Shown piece after piece: positions 22,511 through 34,240 of a DNA stretch of 64,000 bases. A program made the translations under genes and the position numbers. Numbering within the stretch: position 1 is the first letter of the stretch; every line of letters starts with the position of its first letter. The notes under the pieces were generated by a model. That model was not told the origin of the DNA and searched no databases. It saw only the letters and a program-made list of their open reading frames with translations. Source of the DNA: Cervus elaphus. Lineage: Eukaryota > Chordata > Mammalia > Artiodactyla > Cervidae. Location of the stretch: NCBI RefSeq assembly GCF_910594005.1, contig NC_057823.1:61068015-61132014 (forward strand). Direction: 5' to 3'.

Positions 22511-22645
22511 GGGTGAAAAAGTGTAAGGGAGGAGGCAGTGGGAAGGATGGAGGAAAGAGGTTAGGGGGAAAGGAGCAGGGGAGAAAAGAGAGGGAAAGGG
22601 AAGCAAAGAAATAAGGGAAGAAGGGAGGAAAGAAAAGGAGAGAAA
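22511..22645 (-). promoter_or_regulatory. Long pyrimidine tract upstream of exon B acceptor
   Basis: About 130 bases directly before the exon B acceptor are predominantly C/T on the HTR4 sense strand (plus strand GGGAGGAGG / GAAAGGAGAG type). It resembles the tract beside exon C in composition and position, though the two are not obviously copies of each other. Confidence 0.65.
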
Positions 22646-23099
22646 AGTCAGATGTGCAACATACTCTGTGGGATTCAGTTTCCCCTTCTGTCTTGTGTGC
22701 AGTCCAGTCACTTTGGATTTCTCCAGACCCCTGGCACCATACATCGTCTGTTGCCCTCATCTTTGACTACACTGGCCTGACTTGAGCCCCCCATGCACAG
22801 AGACCCTCCCGAGGGTCTTTATGGGGTGTTCTCTCTCCCTACTGTTGGCCTAGCTATATCCTACCAACTCATTGGGCCTCGGATTAGTCATTCCCAGGAA
22901 ACCCTCCCAAGGTGTCCCCCCCCTCACAAACAGTGTCAAATTCCACCATTTTCCACTTTTAGACTGACTACCATGTGCCTCACATTTGTCACAGTGGTTA
23001 GAATTTTGTTTTTATGCTTTCTTGATTACAGCATGTCTTGCTTTAAGAGGAAGATAGCAGCAGATGGGACAGAACTGAACCTTTCATCCCCTTTTGTGG

Positions 23100-23225
23100 C
23101 CTGGTGGATCTTAATCTAGACTGCACAATAGAATCACCTAGTAAATGTGTCTAAATATCAATGCCCAGGTCTTGCCCTGGATCTATTAGTTCAGGAATTC
23201 TGTGTGATGAACCCAAGCTCGCCAA
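23100..23225 (+). mobile_element. MER5-like hAT remnant
   Basis: CAATAGAATCACCTAGTAAA and CAGGTCTTGCCCTGGATC fit a diverged MER5 body; tentative. Confidence 0.4.
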
Positions 23226-23443
23226 ATAAAATATACGGCACTCAATTAAATGTGAACCTCAGATACACAACAAATAATTTTCCAATATAAGTGTACTCCA
23301 GATATCACATGAGACACACTCCTGCAATACATTAGTAATTTTAAAAGGGTCTTTAGGTGATTCTAATTGCAGCCAAGGATGAAGTGGAAAGAGCAGAAGA
23401 CCGAGGTTTAAATCCTAGATCAGCTACTACTCAGCTATCCTTT

Positions 23444-23657
23444 GGGGGCTTCCCTGGTGGCTTAGATGGTAAAGAATCTGCCTGCAATGCAGGAGACCCA
23501 GGTTCAATCGCTGATAAGGAAGAGCCCTTGGAGAAGGGAATGGCAACCCACTCCAGTATTCTAGGCTGGAGAATCCCATGGACAGAGGCGCCTGGTGGGT
23601 TATATAGTCCATGAGGTCGCAAAGAGTTGGACATGGCTGAACGACTAAGCACACATC
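23444..23657 (+). mobile_element. Bov-tA SINE
   Basis: Complete copy in the intron between HTR4 exons A and B. A perfect 12 bp target duplication CAGCTATCCTTT flanks it (23432-23443 and 23658-23669). Confidence 0.96.
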
Positions 23658-23992
23658 CAGCTATCCTTTCTTTGAATCAGTTAATAAAGTGAGGAGGTTA
23701 GATATGCTCTCAGCCATTATATATATAGTGATCACAACTATTATAGAAAAAACAACATAGGAAAAAAGTCAGGATGGAAATGCACTTACATGTTTATACT
23801 TGTTATGTTAGAACTATGAGATTACATGTGATTTTTTTTCCCCTGCATCATTTTTCAAACATCATTGCCATGTAACTTTTTCCCTTCATAGCTATAAATT
23901 CTAGCGGAAATTATAAATTCAGACTCCAGTTCTCCAGGGAAAGCCCCGAAATCCACCCAGGTTTTCTCATGAGGTTGCCTCACATGACTCAC

Positions 23993-24118
23993 CTGAGCTG
24001 TCTGTCCCTGCACACGGCCACCATCACCAGCAGGTTCCCCAAGATAGCCATCAGGATAACTGCCGAGAGAAACGTGAGCAGCACGACCTTCTCCACTGAC
24101 CCGAAACCCTCCTTGGAA
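23993..24118 (-). CDS. HTR4: HTR4 coding exon: N-terminal tail and TM1 (exon A)
   Basis: This exon of the 5-HT4 serotonin receptor, a Gs-coupled plasma-membrane GPCR, is 126 nt and encodes about residues 9-51. It opens with the last base of a split Ser codon, runs through 41 full codons (SKEGFGSVEKVV... to ...RDRQL) and ends with AG of a split Arg codon. TM1 contains ILGNLLVMVAV, with the conserved class A Asn (1.50). The acceptor is a pyrimidine-rich run ending in TTCCAG, and the donor is CTCAG|GTGAGT. Against the human protein as I remember it there are changes E11K, T29A and W46R; Arg at 46 also occurs in rodents. A longer open frame overlaps this exon on the same strand, but in the wrong phase. 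The preceding exon, encoding the start Met and about eight residues, was not found in the window. Confidence 0.95.
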
Positions 24119-24254
24119 CTGGAAGACACACAAACACGAAGAACTGAAGAAAACTCTTGAGACACAAGAAAGAAAATTAGTTTTTTCCTTCATTCATTTT
24201 CAGAAAGGTAACTTCACTGTTGAAGCTGCAAACACACATGTCTTGTACACCTAA

Positions 24255-24420
24255 TATATGCCAATGTTTGCACTTGTCACTTTACATGTTATTGTGGTTA
24301 ACTCCTACATAATGAGAAGGAGGAGGCTCAGAGAGGTAGATTAACTACCCTGAGATTGCACAGTGATTCTCTATCAGAGAACTTGAGGCTTTCCTTCAGA
24401 GCACTGAGCTTAGCTTGTGC
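24255..24420 (+). repeat. MIR SINE remnant
   Basis: GAGGCTCAGAGAGGTAGATT preceded by ATGTTATTGTGGTTAACTCC fits the MIR core; diverged. Confidence 0.6.
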
Positions 24421-25185
24421 TCAGAAAGCTTATTTGGTTGATTCTTGTTTGGCACAGCAACACAGCTAGGTTGTAAGCTCCATGAGGCAGGGACATTGCC
24501 TGTTTTCTCCATTGACAAATTCAATTTCAACACATCATTCATATTTAGAGAATGAAGGAAAACGGCATGAAATGAGCAAATGAAGGTAGCTTGAACCAGT
24601 ATCTGTGTGAACACAAAGGCCATCTGTGTTCAGTATCTCATCCCAGTCCACACAGAAGCTGCTGTGTGCAAGTGGGCTGTCCAAGGACTAGGTCACGGTT
24701 TGAAAGTTGTTTGTTCCTAAATGGCTGACTTGGACAAACTGTTCTTGGATTATGTGAAACCCACTGGAAATACAGAATCCATCAATAAACTCAGGGATTC
24801 CTTTCACTGCCTTGAACTACATTTCTTTTGGTGCCCAATACAACAGCTCAAATTTGTGTGCTTGTGAGTTTCAGCAACCAATTTGTTTCTATAAACCCTG
24901 CCCTCCTAATGTCAACTCAATTTTGTCTTGCTAACTTGGAAGTGAGTGTCCCCTGTCAATAAAAGCACAAAAAATGCAGATTATTCAGAAGCTGCAGGAA
25001 AATATTTGTTTTTTAATGTGTTTTTTAAAATGTTCTTTTAAATGAAGTTTCAAAGGATCTTAAAACTTTTAGACCCAAACACACATTTCAATATGAAGAA
25101 ACTAAGACCCAGTGAGAGGAACTAGGTTGCCAGAGTGTGTTAGCATCTAGACTGGGAGAAGCTGCTTGCTCTTTAGGCCACCACC
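24421..25185. other. Intronic stretch with nothing recognised
   Basis: No gene or nameable repeat seen before the BovB insertion. Confidence 0.5.
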
Positions 25186-25196
25186 GGGTACTCAGG

Positions 25197-27948
25197 CAAG
25201 AGTGAACATCGACATTTTTGGAATCAGTGAACTAAAATGTACTAGAATGGGTGAATTTAATTCAGATGACCATTATATCTACTACTGTGGGCAAGAATCC
25301 TTTAGAAGAAATGGAGTAACCCTCATAGTCAACAAAAAGAGTCCAAAAACAGTACTTGGATACAATCCCAAAAACGACAGAATGATCTCTGTTCATTTAC
25401 AAGGCAAACAATTCAATATCAGAGTAATACAAGTCTATGACCTGACCAGTAATGCTGAAGAAGCTGAAGTTGAATGGTTCTATGAAGACCTACAAGACCT
25501 TCTAGAACTAACTCCCAAAAAAGATGTCCTTTTCATTATAGGGGACTGGAATGCAAAAGTACAAAGTCAAGAAATACCTGGAATAACAGGCAAATTTGGC
25601 CTTGGAGTACAGAATGAAGCAGGGCAAAGGCTAACAGAGTTTTGCCAAGAGACTGCACTGGTCATAGCAAACACCCTCTTCCAGCAACACAAGAGAAGAC
25701 TCTATACATGGACATCACCAGATCGTCAATATCGAAATCAGATTCATTATATTCTTTGCAGCCAAAGATGGAGAAGCTCTATAGTCAGCAAAAACAAGAC
25801 TCGGAGCTGACTGTGGCTCAGATCCTGAACTCCTTATTGCCAAATTTAGACTTAAATTGAAGAAGGTAGGAAAAATCACTAGACCATTCAGGTATGACCT
25901 AAATCAAATCCCTTATGACTACATAGTGGAAGTGAAAAATAGATTCAAGGGATTAGATCTGATAGAGTGTCTGAAAAACTATGGATGGAGGTTCATGACA
26001 CTGCACAGGAGGTAGTGATCAAGACCATCCCCAAGAAAAAGAAATACAAAAAAGCAGAATGGTTGTCTGGGGAGGCCTTACAAATAGCTATGAAAAAAAG
26101 AAGCGAAAAACAAACAAGAAAAGGAAAGATACACCCATTTGAACGCAGAGTTCCAAAGAACAGCAAAGAGAGATAAGAAAGCGACCAATGCAAAGAATTA
26201 GAGAAAAACAATAGAATGGGAAAGATTAGAGGTCTCTTCAAGAAAATTAGAGACACCAAGGAAACTTTTCATGCAAAAGTGGACACAATAAAGGACAGAA
26301 ATGGTAGAAACCTAAGAGAAGCAGAAGATATTAAGAGGAGGTGGCAAGAATACACAGAAGAACTATGCAAAAACGACCTTCATGACCCAGATAACCACGA
26401 TGGTGTGATCACTCACCTACAGCCAGACATCCTAGAATGCAAAGTCAAGTGGGCCTTAGGAAACATCACTAGGAACAAAGCTAGTGGAGGTGATGGAATT
26501 CCAGTTGAGCTTTTTCAAATCCTAAAAGATGATGCTGTGAAAGTGCCTCACTCAATATGCCAGCAAGTTTGGAAACACAGCAGTGGCCACAGGACTGGAA
26601 AAGGTCAGTTTTCATTCCAATCCCAAAGAAAGGCAATGCCAAAGAATGCTCAAACTACCACGCAATTGCACTCATCTCACACTCGGATAAAGTAATGCTC
26701 AAAATTCTCCAAGCGAGGCTTCAACAGTATGTGAACCATGAATTTCCAGATGTTCAAGCTGGATTTAGAAAAGGTAGAAGAACCAAATATCAAATTGCCA
26801 ACATCTATTGGCTCATTGGAAAAGCAAGAGAGTTCCAGAAAAACATCTTCTACCGCTTTATCGACTATGCCAAAGTCTTTGACTGTGTGGATCACAACAA
26901 ACTGTGGGAAATTCTGAAAGAGATGGGAATATCAGACCACCTGACCTACCTCTTGAGAAATCTGTATACAGGTCAGGAAGCAACAGTTAGATCTGGACAT
27001 GGAGCAACAGACTGGTTCCAAATAGGGAAAAGAGTACGTCAAGGCTGTATATTGTCACCTGCTTATTTAACTTATCTGCAGAGTGCATCATGAGAAACGC
27101 TGGGCTGGGTGACGCAGAAGCTGGAATCAAGGTTGCCGGGAGAAATATCAATAACCTCAGATATGCAGATGACACCACCCTTATGGCAGAAAGTGAAGAA
27201 GAACTAAAGAGCCTCACTTTCACTTTGATGAAAGTGAAAGAGGAGAGTGAAAAAATTGGCTTAAAGCTCAACATTCAGGAAACTAAGATCATGGCATCTG
27301 GTCCCATGACTTCATGGCAAATAGAAGGGAAAACAATGGAAACAGTGAGAGACTTTATTTTTTTGGGCTCCAGAATCACTGCAGATGGTGACTGCAGCCA
27401 TGAAATTGAAAGACGCTTGCTCCTTGGAAGAAAAGTTATGACCAACCTAGACAGCATATTGAAAAGCAGAGACATTACTTTGCCAACAAAAGGTCCATCT
27501 AGTCAAAGCTATGATTTTTCCAGTAGTCATGTCTGGATGTGAGAGTTGGACTATAGAGAAAGCTGAGAGCCCAAGAATTGATGCTTTTGAACCGTGATGT
27601 TGGAGAAGACTCTTGAGAGTCCCTTAAACAGCAAGGAGATCCAACCAGTCCATCCTAAAGGAAATCAGTCCTGAATATTCATTGGAAGGACTGATGCTGA
27701 AGCTGAATCTCCAATACTTTGGCCACCTGATGTGAACTGATGTCATTTGAAAAGACCCTGATGCTGGGAAAGATTGAAGGCAGGAGGAGAAGGGGACGAC
27801 AGAGGATGAGATGGTTGGATGGCATCACAGACTCAGCGCACATGAGTTTGAGTAAACTCCAGGAGTTGATGGTGGACAGGGAGGCCTGGCGTGCTGCAGT
27901 CCATGGGGTTGCAAAGAGTCAGACATGACTGAGGAACTGAACTGAACT
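25197..27948 (+). mobile_element. BovB (RTE) LINE, 5'-truncated, 2.75 kb
   Basis: The frames encode, in order, the BovB apurinic-type endonuclease (25166-25810 frame: NIDIFGISELKC, FIIGDWNAKVQSQ) and a reverse transcriptase broken into several frames: motif A-like FDCVDHNKLW, motif B RQGCILSP, and motif C NNLRYADDTTLMA in the 27090-27542 frame. It ends in the BovB tail (GACTGAGGAACTGAACTGAA). Frameshifts, such as one lost C after TATATTGTCACC, and stops make it inactive. Flanking duplication: GGGTACTCAGG (25186-25196) and GGGCACTCAGG (27949-27959), one mismatch. The 3' 1.48 kb is almost identical to an inverted copy 2.3 kb away. Confidence 0.95.
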
Positions 27949-27959
27949 GGGCACTCAGG

Positions 27960-28439
27960 TCCAAACAACAAGAAAGATCTATCTTCACTGAGCTCTTTTG
28001 ATTGAAAACCAAGATACCTGCTAGTTTGAAATGGCACCAGCCCTCCAAATCTGGGCTCTGGCTTTGACTGAAACCTCTTTTGTTAAGCCTGGCATAGAAG
28101 ACAAGATGACAACTGGAATAAGGAATCAGAAATTTCCACTCAGCTCACAAGTAGCTTTGTTGCTTCACTGAAGTCCTTATGGCTGGATTCAGATGAAAGG
28201 AAATTTTAGGTTATGTCCATCTAAATCACCCTTCTGCACCTAAACTCCAGCTATTGCTGGTAAAAATCATAGACAGGTGAGATTTAACTCAATGAGGAAA
28301 GACTTCAGTAGGCTGTTTAGCCCACCCCAAACTATTTCGATTTAGGCCATGTTAATCAAGGCAAAGTGTCTAATAAAGGAGGTAACAATGCTTTTTGCCT
28401 TGTCCTTCTTGGAGGCTTTGACTCAGAATCCCTGTGAAA
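27960..28439. other. Spacer between inverted BovB copies, left part
   Basis: Unique-looking sequence without a gene. Confidence 0.5.
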
Positions 28440-28700
28440 CTTGTTCCCCTCTCTAGGTCTCTAAACTTGTACCTTCTTCCTGGAATGCTTCTTCTCAATA
28501 TTCAGGTCTCAGATTAAAGTTCACTACCATTTAATGTGCCACATTCAAACATTTTTCATTTTCTTTATAACCTTTATTGTTATCCAAAATAATAACTTCT
28601 GTTATTATTGTCTGTGCCCTACCTCCACAGACTGACTTTTGGTTATCTTTTTCACCACAACTCCTAGTACCTGGCACAGTGTCTAACCTATGGTATGTGC
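28440..28700 (+). repeat. L2 LINE 3' remnant
   Basis: TTCCTGGAATGCTTCTTCTC, CAGATTAAAGTTCACTACC and AGTACCTGGCACAGTGTCTA are L2 3' landmarks. Confidence 0.7.
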
Positions 28701-29179
28701 AGTGTAAAGGTAGATGAAGTATATAGGAAGTGCATAATTACTTGCTGAGAGAAAGATAGTGAATTCATAATGGTGAGGTTTATTCTTCAATGTCTTTGGA
28801 CAGGTTGCAGGTATAGAAAAGGTTTTACCTAGACAAGAGAAGACACAAGGATGAGACACAAAAGCTATTGTTAACTCTCTGAGGACTGTCCTTTGAAATA
28901 AGAGTAGATTTACGCATTAATTCATTCAACAATACTTTCTAAGCACCTGCCCTGCATTAGGCATTGTTGTAGCCTTAGAACAGCAGAAATAAGCAAAACA
29001 GAGAGCAATAAATAGATAAGCAAGAATACAGATACATTTAGCTAGTAATATGAACAGCAAGTGGGGGCTGAAAGCCTGGCTGTTAAATGGGGGTCGTCAG
29101 TGAAGCTCAGCAATAGGTTGTCAGAGTTTATGGCCTACAGGTTATGTGACTATGTGGGACCAGTGAGCAGTCTCTAAAC

Positions 29180-29360
29180 AGTGGCTCTCAGCACTGGCTG
29201 CACATGGAAATCACCTGAAGAGCCTTAGAAAATGCTGATGTTAGAACCCGACTCTCAAAGACTCTGATTTAGTTAGTCTGGGTTGCAGCCTGAATATCAG
29301 AATTTTTAAAAGCTCCTAAGTGGTTCTGATGTGCAACCAAAGTTAAGAATCACTGCTAAA
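29180..29360 (+). mobile_element. MER5A-like DNA transposon remnant (hAT)
   Basis: Nearly full: CAGTGGCTCTCAGCACTGGC, GGAAATCACCTGAAGAGCC, TTTTTAAAAGCTCCTAAGTG, ending AGTTAAGAATCACTGC, the terminal inverted repeat complement. Confidence 0.8.
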
Positions 29361-29489
29361 GGGAGGGAAGATTTAGTAGTGGATAATAACTTTCTAATAA
29401 CTAAGGATGATCCACAGTAGCTTCCCAGTGTCATTTTGAGTGCCCTGGCTCAGGAAGTGTTTAAGAATATCTAGGTGTCAGTTAGATAT

Positions 29490-30255
29490 GACTTCACACC
29501 TATTAGGATAGTTATTATAAACTATAGTTATTAAAAACTGAAAAATAACAAGTGTTGGTGAGAAAGAGAATAAACTGGAAATTCAGTGCCTTTCTGACAG
29601 AAGCGTAAAATGGTGCAACTGCTATGGAAAATAGTTTAGTGCTTTCTCAAAATGCTAAATACAGAAAGACTATCTGATTCAGCAGTATCAGTCCTAGGTA
29701 TACACTCTGAAGAATCAAAAGCATGGACATGAATAGAGATATGCACTCCATTGTTCATAACAGCATTATTCACAATAGCCAAAAGGGAGAAACAACTCAA
29801 GAGTCCATCAACAGGTGAAAGGATAAAAAGAATGCAGTATAAACAGACTACGGAATTTCTGTTCAGTCATAAAAAGATATTAAGTTCTCATCCATGCTAC
29901 AATATGGATAAACCCTGAAAACATTATGCTCCGTGAAATAAACCAGACACAAAAAGACAAACATTGTATAATTCCATGTATACCAAGAGCCTAGAACAGG
30001 CAAATTCTTAGAAAAACAAAGTAGAATAGTGTTTACCAGGGGCTGAGATAGCTAGAGGAGACGGGAATGGGGATTTATTTAATGAGTATAGAATCTCTAC
30101 TTGGGGTGATGAAAAAATTCTGGAAATGGATAATGGTAATGGCTGCACACCACTGTGAGTGATCATCTTGTCACTCAATTGTACATGTAAAATGGTTACT
30201 GTATATATTAATGGTAAGTTTTATGTCATGTACATTTTATCACAATAGAAAAGAA
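29490..30255 (+). mobile_element. Old L1 3' end remnant
   Basis: Follows the order of the L1 ORF2 end: TTCACACCTATTAGGATAG, ACAAGTGTTGGTGAGAAAG, CACTCCATTGTTCATAACAGC, ACAATAGCCAAAAGG, then 3' UTR. Many indels; no long frame survives. It ends where the second BovB inserted. Confidence 0.8.
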
Positions 30256-30263
30256 GAATACAT

Positions 30264-31745
30264 CAGTTCAGTTCAGTTGTTCAGTCATGTCTGACTTTTT
30301 ACAACCCCATGGACTGCAGCACGCCAGGACTCCCTGTCCATCACCAACTCCTGGAGTTTACTCAAACTCATGTGCACTGAGTCTGTGATGCCATCCAGCC
30401 ATGTCATCCTCTGTCGTCCCCTTCTCCTCCCGCCTTCAATCTTTCCCAGCATCAGGGTCTTTTCAAATGACATCAGTTCACATTAGGTGGCCAAAGTATT
30501 GGAGATTCAGCTTCAGCATCAGTCCTTCCAATGAATATTCAGGACTGATTTCCTTTAGGATGGACTGGTTGGGTCTCCTTGCTGTTTAAGGGACTCTCAA
30601 GAGTCTTCTCCAACATCACGGTTCAAAAGCATCAATTCTTGGGCTCTCGCTTTCTCTATAGTCCAACTCTCACATCCAGACATGACTACTGGAAAAATCA
30701 TAGCTTTGACTAGATGGACCTTTTGTTGGCAAAGTAATGTCTCTGCTTTTTAATATGCTGTCTAGGTTGGTCATAACTTTTCTTCCAAGGAGCAAGTGTC
30801 TTTCAATTTCATGGCTGCAGTCACCATCTGCAGTGATTCTGGAGCCCAAAAAAATAAAGTCTCTCACTGTTTCCATTGTTTTCCCTTCTATTTGCCATGA
30901 AGTCATGGGACCAGATGCCATGATCTTAGTTTCCTGAATGTTGAGCTTTAAGCCAATTTTTTCACTCTCCTCTTTCACTTTCATCAAAGTGAAAGTGAGG
31001 CTCTTCAGTTCTTCTTCACTTTCTGCCATAAGGGTGGTGTCATCTGCATATCTGAGGTTATTGATATTTCTCCCGGCAACCTTGATTCCAGCTTCTGCGT
31101 CACCCAGCCCAGCGTTTCTCATGATGCACTCTGCAGATAAGTTAAATAAGCAGGTGACAATATACAGCCTTGACGTACTCTTTTCCCTATTTGGAACCAG
31201 TCTGTTGCTCCATGTCCAGATCTAACTGTTGCTTCCTGACCTGTATACAGATTTCTCAAGAGGTAGGTCAGGTGGTCTGATATTCCCATCTCTTTCAGAA
31301 TTTCCCACAGTTTGTTGTGATCCACACAGTCAAAGACTTTGGCATAGTCGATAAAGCGGTAGAAGATGTTTTTCTGGAACTCTCTTGCTTTTCCAATGAG
31401 CCAATAGATGTTGGCAATTTGATATTTGGTTCTTCTACCTTTTCTAAATCCAGCTTGAACATCTGGAAATTCATGGTTCACATACTGTTGAAGCCTCGCT
31501 TGGAGAATTTTGAGCATTACTTTATCCGAGTGTGAGATGAGTGCAATTGCGTGGTAGTTTGAGCATTCTTTGGCATTGCCTTTCTTTGGGATTGGAATGA
31601 AAACTGACCTTTTCCAGTCCTGTGGCCACTGCTGTGTTTTCCAAATTTGCTGGCATATTGAGTGCAGCACTTTCACAGCATCATCTTTTAGGATTTGAAA
31701 AAGCTCAACTGGAATTCCATCACCTCCACTAGCTTTGCTCCTAGT
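30264..31745 (-). mobile_element. BovB (RTE) LINE 3' fragment, 1.48 kb, inverted copy
   Basis: Minus-strand frames 31676-31119 and 31122-30670 encode the same RT stretch as the plus-strand copy: from QQWPQDWKRSV onward 165 residues are identical, and the YADD frame differs at one residue in 150 (His for Arg). It shares that copy's derived defects (same single-base loss before LSP, same CTTAAACAGC and GTGAACTGATGTC changes). It has its own 8 bp flanking duplication GAATACAT (30256-30263 and 31746-31753) and a different 5' truncation point. Confidence 0.93.
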
Positions 31746-31754
31746 GAATACATG

Positions 31755-32780
31755 GATGACCCTATATCAGGATGCTGTATGGTTTCTTGTACTTGAGGCA
31801 GGTAGGACTGACTGATTTTAGGTCCCTCTCTTGTCTATGGACAGTATTTGAACATATCCTCAGAACACAGATTGTCCATCAACCACACCCTCACCATAAG
31901 AACCATCTCCCCTGAATTGCCTTCCTCTTGCAGAAGAAAGGAACAGATTCAGAATCTGAAGTGAACACCTTTGGCTCCAGAGAATGTATATTTCAAATTA
32001 AGTGGGAATGTCAGGGTCAGAGATCCCCAAGTTCAGTGTTATGGTTCATTCATGGCATGCCAATTAGGAGCTAAATACAGTGAAACTTTGCAAGTGAAGA
32101 GCAAAATGTAACCACAGAATTTTTAATTAGGCAGATTTGTCCTTTGAACTAAACTTAAGTCCAGTCAAGATAATTAAAATAAGTTAGGAACTATGTCTAC
32201 TAACTTCATGGTAGGTCCTTGGATTGCCTCTGACACCCTTCAAGATTACTGTCAACCACCACCAAGCAACTCTCATCTGGCCAAAGGGCTGGCCACTCCA
32301 TTAAATCGGTTCTTTGACAGTTATTCTTATGAGAAATTTTACTTTCTCTCCCTCTCTTCTTTTGCTTTTCCAGTGATCTCTTGACCCATTAAGGAAATTC
32401 CACAAATTTGCTGGCTCTGTTTACCATTTTCTCTGTTCTTAACAAATGAATATCTATGACAATAATTCTGGGTAAATTTTAACATAGGTTTATACATGAA
32501 AATGGATTGTAAATGACAAAATGTAATATAAACAAGTAATCACTGGTATTAATACCAGAAGCCCATATAGGGACAATAGCAAAGGAAGTTTTAGGTTATG
32601 CTCTGTTATATCATCCAAAATAATGGGTCTCAAGGGCATACATGGACATCTCTCTTCCCCCCACAGCTGCACTCCCACTTGTTTTGTTAAAATAGCTATG
32701 TATCAAAATTTTCTGAGCCTATTTCATTCTGGATCAATTGAGGAAGTCAGAGTAAATCTCTCATTTATCAGATATGTATT
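31755..32780. other. Intronic stretch with nothing recognised
   Basis: About 1 kb, no gene; the short open frames are not credible. Confidence 0.5.
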
Positions 32781-32788
32781 TATTGCCA

Positions 32789-33049
32789 GTTCAGTTCAGT
32801 TCAGTCGCTCAGTCATGTCCGACTCTTTGCGACCCCATGAATCACAGCACCCCAGGCCTCCCTGTCATCACCAACTCCCGGAGTTTACTCAAACTCATGT
32901 CCATCGAGTCAGTGATGCCATCCAGCCATCTCATCCTCTGTCGTCCCCTTCTCCTCCTGCCTTCAATCTTTCCCAGCATCAGGGTCTCTTCCAGTGAGTC
33001 AGTTCTTCACATCAGGTGGCCAAAGTATTGGAGCTTCAGCTTCAGCATC
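32789..33049 (-). mobile_element. BovB 3' end fragment
   Basis: Plus strand begins with the (TTCAG)n end of BovB and continues CATGTCCGACTCTTTGCGAC, ACTCCCGGAGTTTACTCAA, TATTGGAGCTTCAGCTTCAG. Short duplication ATTGCCA on both sides (32782-32788 and 33050-33056). Confidence 0.92.
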
Positions 33050-33199
33050 ATTGCCAACCATATGCCAAAATCTATGCCAAGCACTAGGATTCAACAGTAA
33101 AGAAGGTGGACAACGTCCCCACCTTCATGGAGTTCACCACTGATGAAAGTACACAACTAACAAAGAAATACAGTTTGTGATCAGTGTTTCAAAGTTACA

Positions 33200-33320
33200 C
33201 TGTTAAACCTTAGTGCTCACATGTATCTTTTGGGAATACTGTTAGAATGCAGATTCTGATTGTTTTGGCCTAACACGGGGTCTGGGGTTCTGCATTCCTC
33301 ACAAGCCCACATACAGGCTT
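33200..33320 (+). mobile_element. MER5-like hAT remnant
   Basis: GTTAGAATGCAGATTCTGAT and GGGGTCTGGGGTTCTGCATT match the MER5 middle. Confidence 0.6.
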
Positions 33321-33489
33321 GTGAAGAGTATCAGCGATACTCCTGCCACTAGTTCATGAATCACACGTGGGGCTGTAAGACTCTCAAGGGCATTGGCATG
33401 ATGGTGACAGAGAACAACTAGATTAGAGGGAACATTTAAGCAATCAGGGAACACTGGATTTAGTTGTTCTGATACACACAAAGGATCCA

Positions 33490-34240
33490 AGAGTTAGGGT
33501 TAGGGGAACCAGGAGAAGAACAAGTACAAAGGCCTTGAGACAGGAAAGATGTTTTTTGTGTTCACTATCAGAGAGGAATGAACAAGGAATAAAAAAATCC
33601 AAGATGAACTTCAAAAAGCAGTTAGGAGTCAGATCCAGAGGGTTTTGGATGGGCTGGTAAGAAGCTCATGCTTTATTAGCCAATAAATGAGAATACAGTA
33701 AAGTGATTTAAGGAGAAAAATGACATTGGGAATCTAAATGTGAGAGAAAGTAAGTAAACCCTGGACCTTGCCAGGGTCCAGGTAAGGGAAGACAATGGCT
33801 TGGAGTAGGGTGGTGGCCCTGGAGATGGAGATGTGGGTGGAATGAAGGTATATTTGAGAAATAGAGGTATAGGTAAGAACAATATATACAATGAATGGAC
33901 AGAAAGAAACAGAAATGAACGTCATAATTCTGATTTGCTTCTCTGAGTAAATGATGGTACCATTAAATGAGATGGGAAACACATTAAGTGTGAGATATGC
34001 ATAAAACATTCAGGTGGAGATGTCAAGCAGGCAATTGGAGCTCAGAAAGGATGACTGGGTCTGAGAAACACACTTGGGATTTCCAGCATTTCTATGCAAT
34101 TTAGAGCCTTGAAGAAGGATGAAATCATTCAAAAAGAGGGCCAGAGTCTTGATGAAATCTGATACTGAGATATGCAATAGAGAAGGAAGAACCAGCAGAG
34201 GAAACTGAGAAAGAAAGCAGAGAGGACATCACTGGGGAAC
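33490..34240 (+). repeat. Old interspersed repeat, family not named
   Basis: Contains CAGGTGGAGATGTCAAGCAG, GGCAATTGGAGCTCAGAAAG and GGACATCACTGGGGAACACC, phrases of a widespread old mammalian repeat also hinted at near 19.6-20.1 kb. I recognise the text but not the family name. Confidence 0.4.

Larger units (their letters stand above)
22507..23992 (-). other. HTR4: HTR4 intron between exons A and B
   Basis: A 1,486 bp intron with a GTGAGT donor and a CACAG acceptor. It contains one Bov-tA SINE (23444-23657), a MER5-like remnant near 23100-23225 and a long pyrimidine tract (minus strand) beside the acceptor. The rest shows nothing recognisable. Confidence 0.92.

Noticed and set aside
23855..24193. 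112-codon minus-strand frame over HTR4 exon A
   Set aside because: Out of phase with the receptor; the true frame is short and bounded by splice sites.
33494..33508. Telomere-like GTTAGGGTTAGGGG
   Set aside because: Only two units, within otherwise unique sequence; expected by chance.
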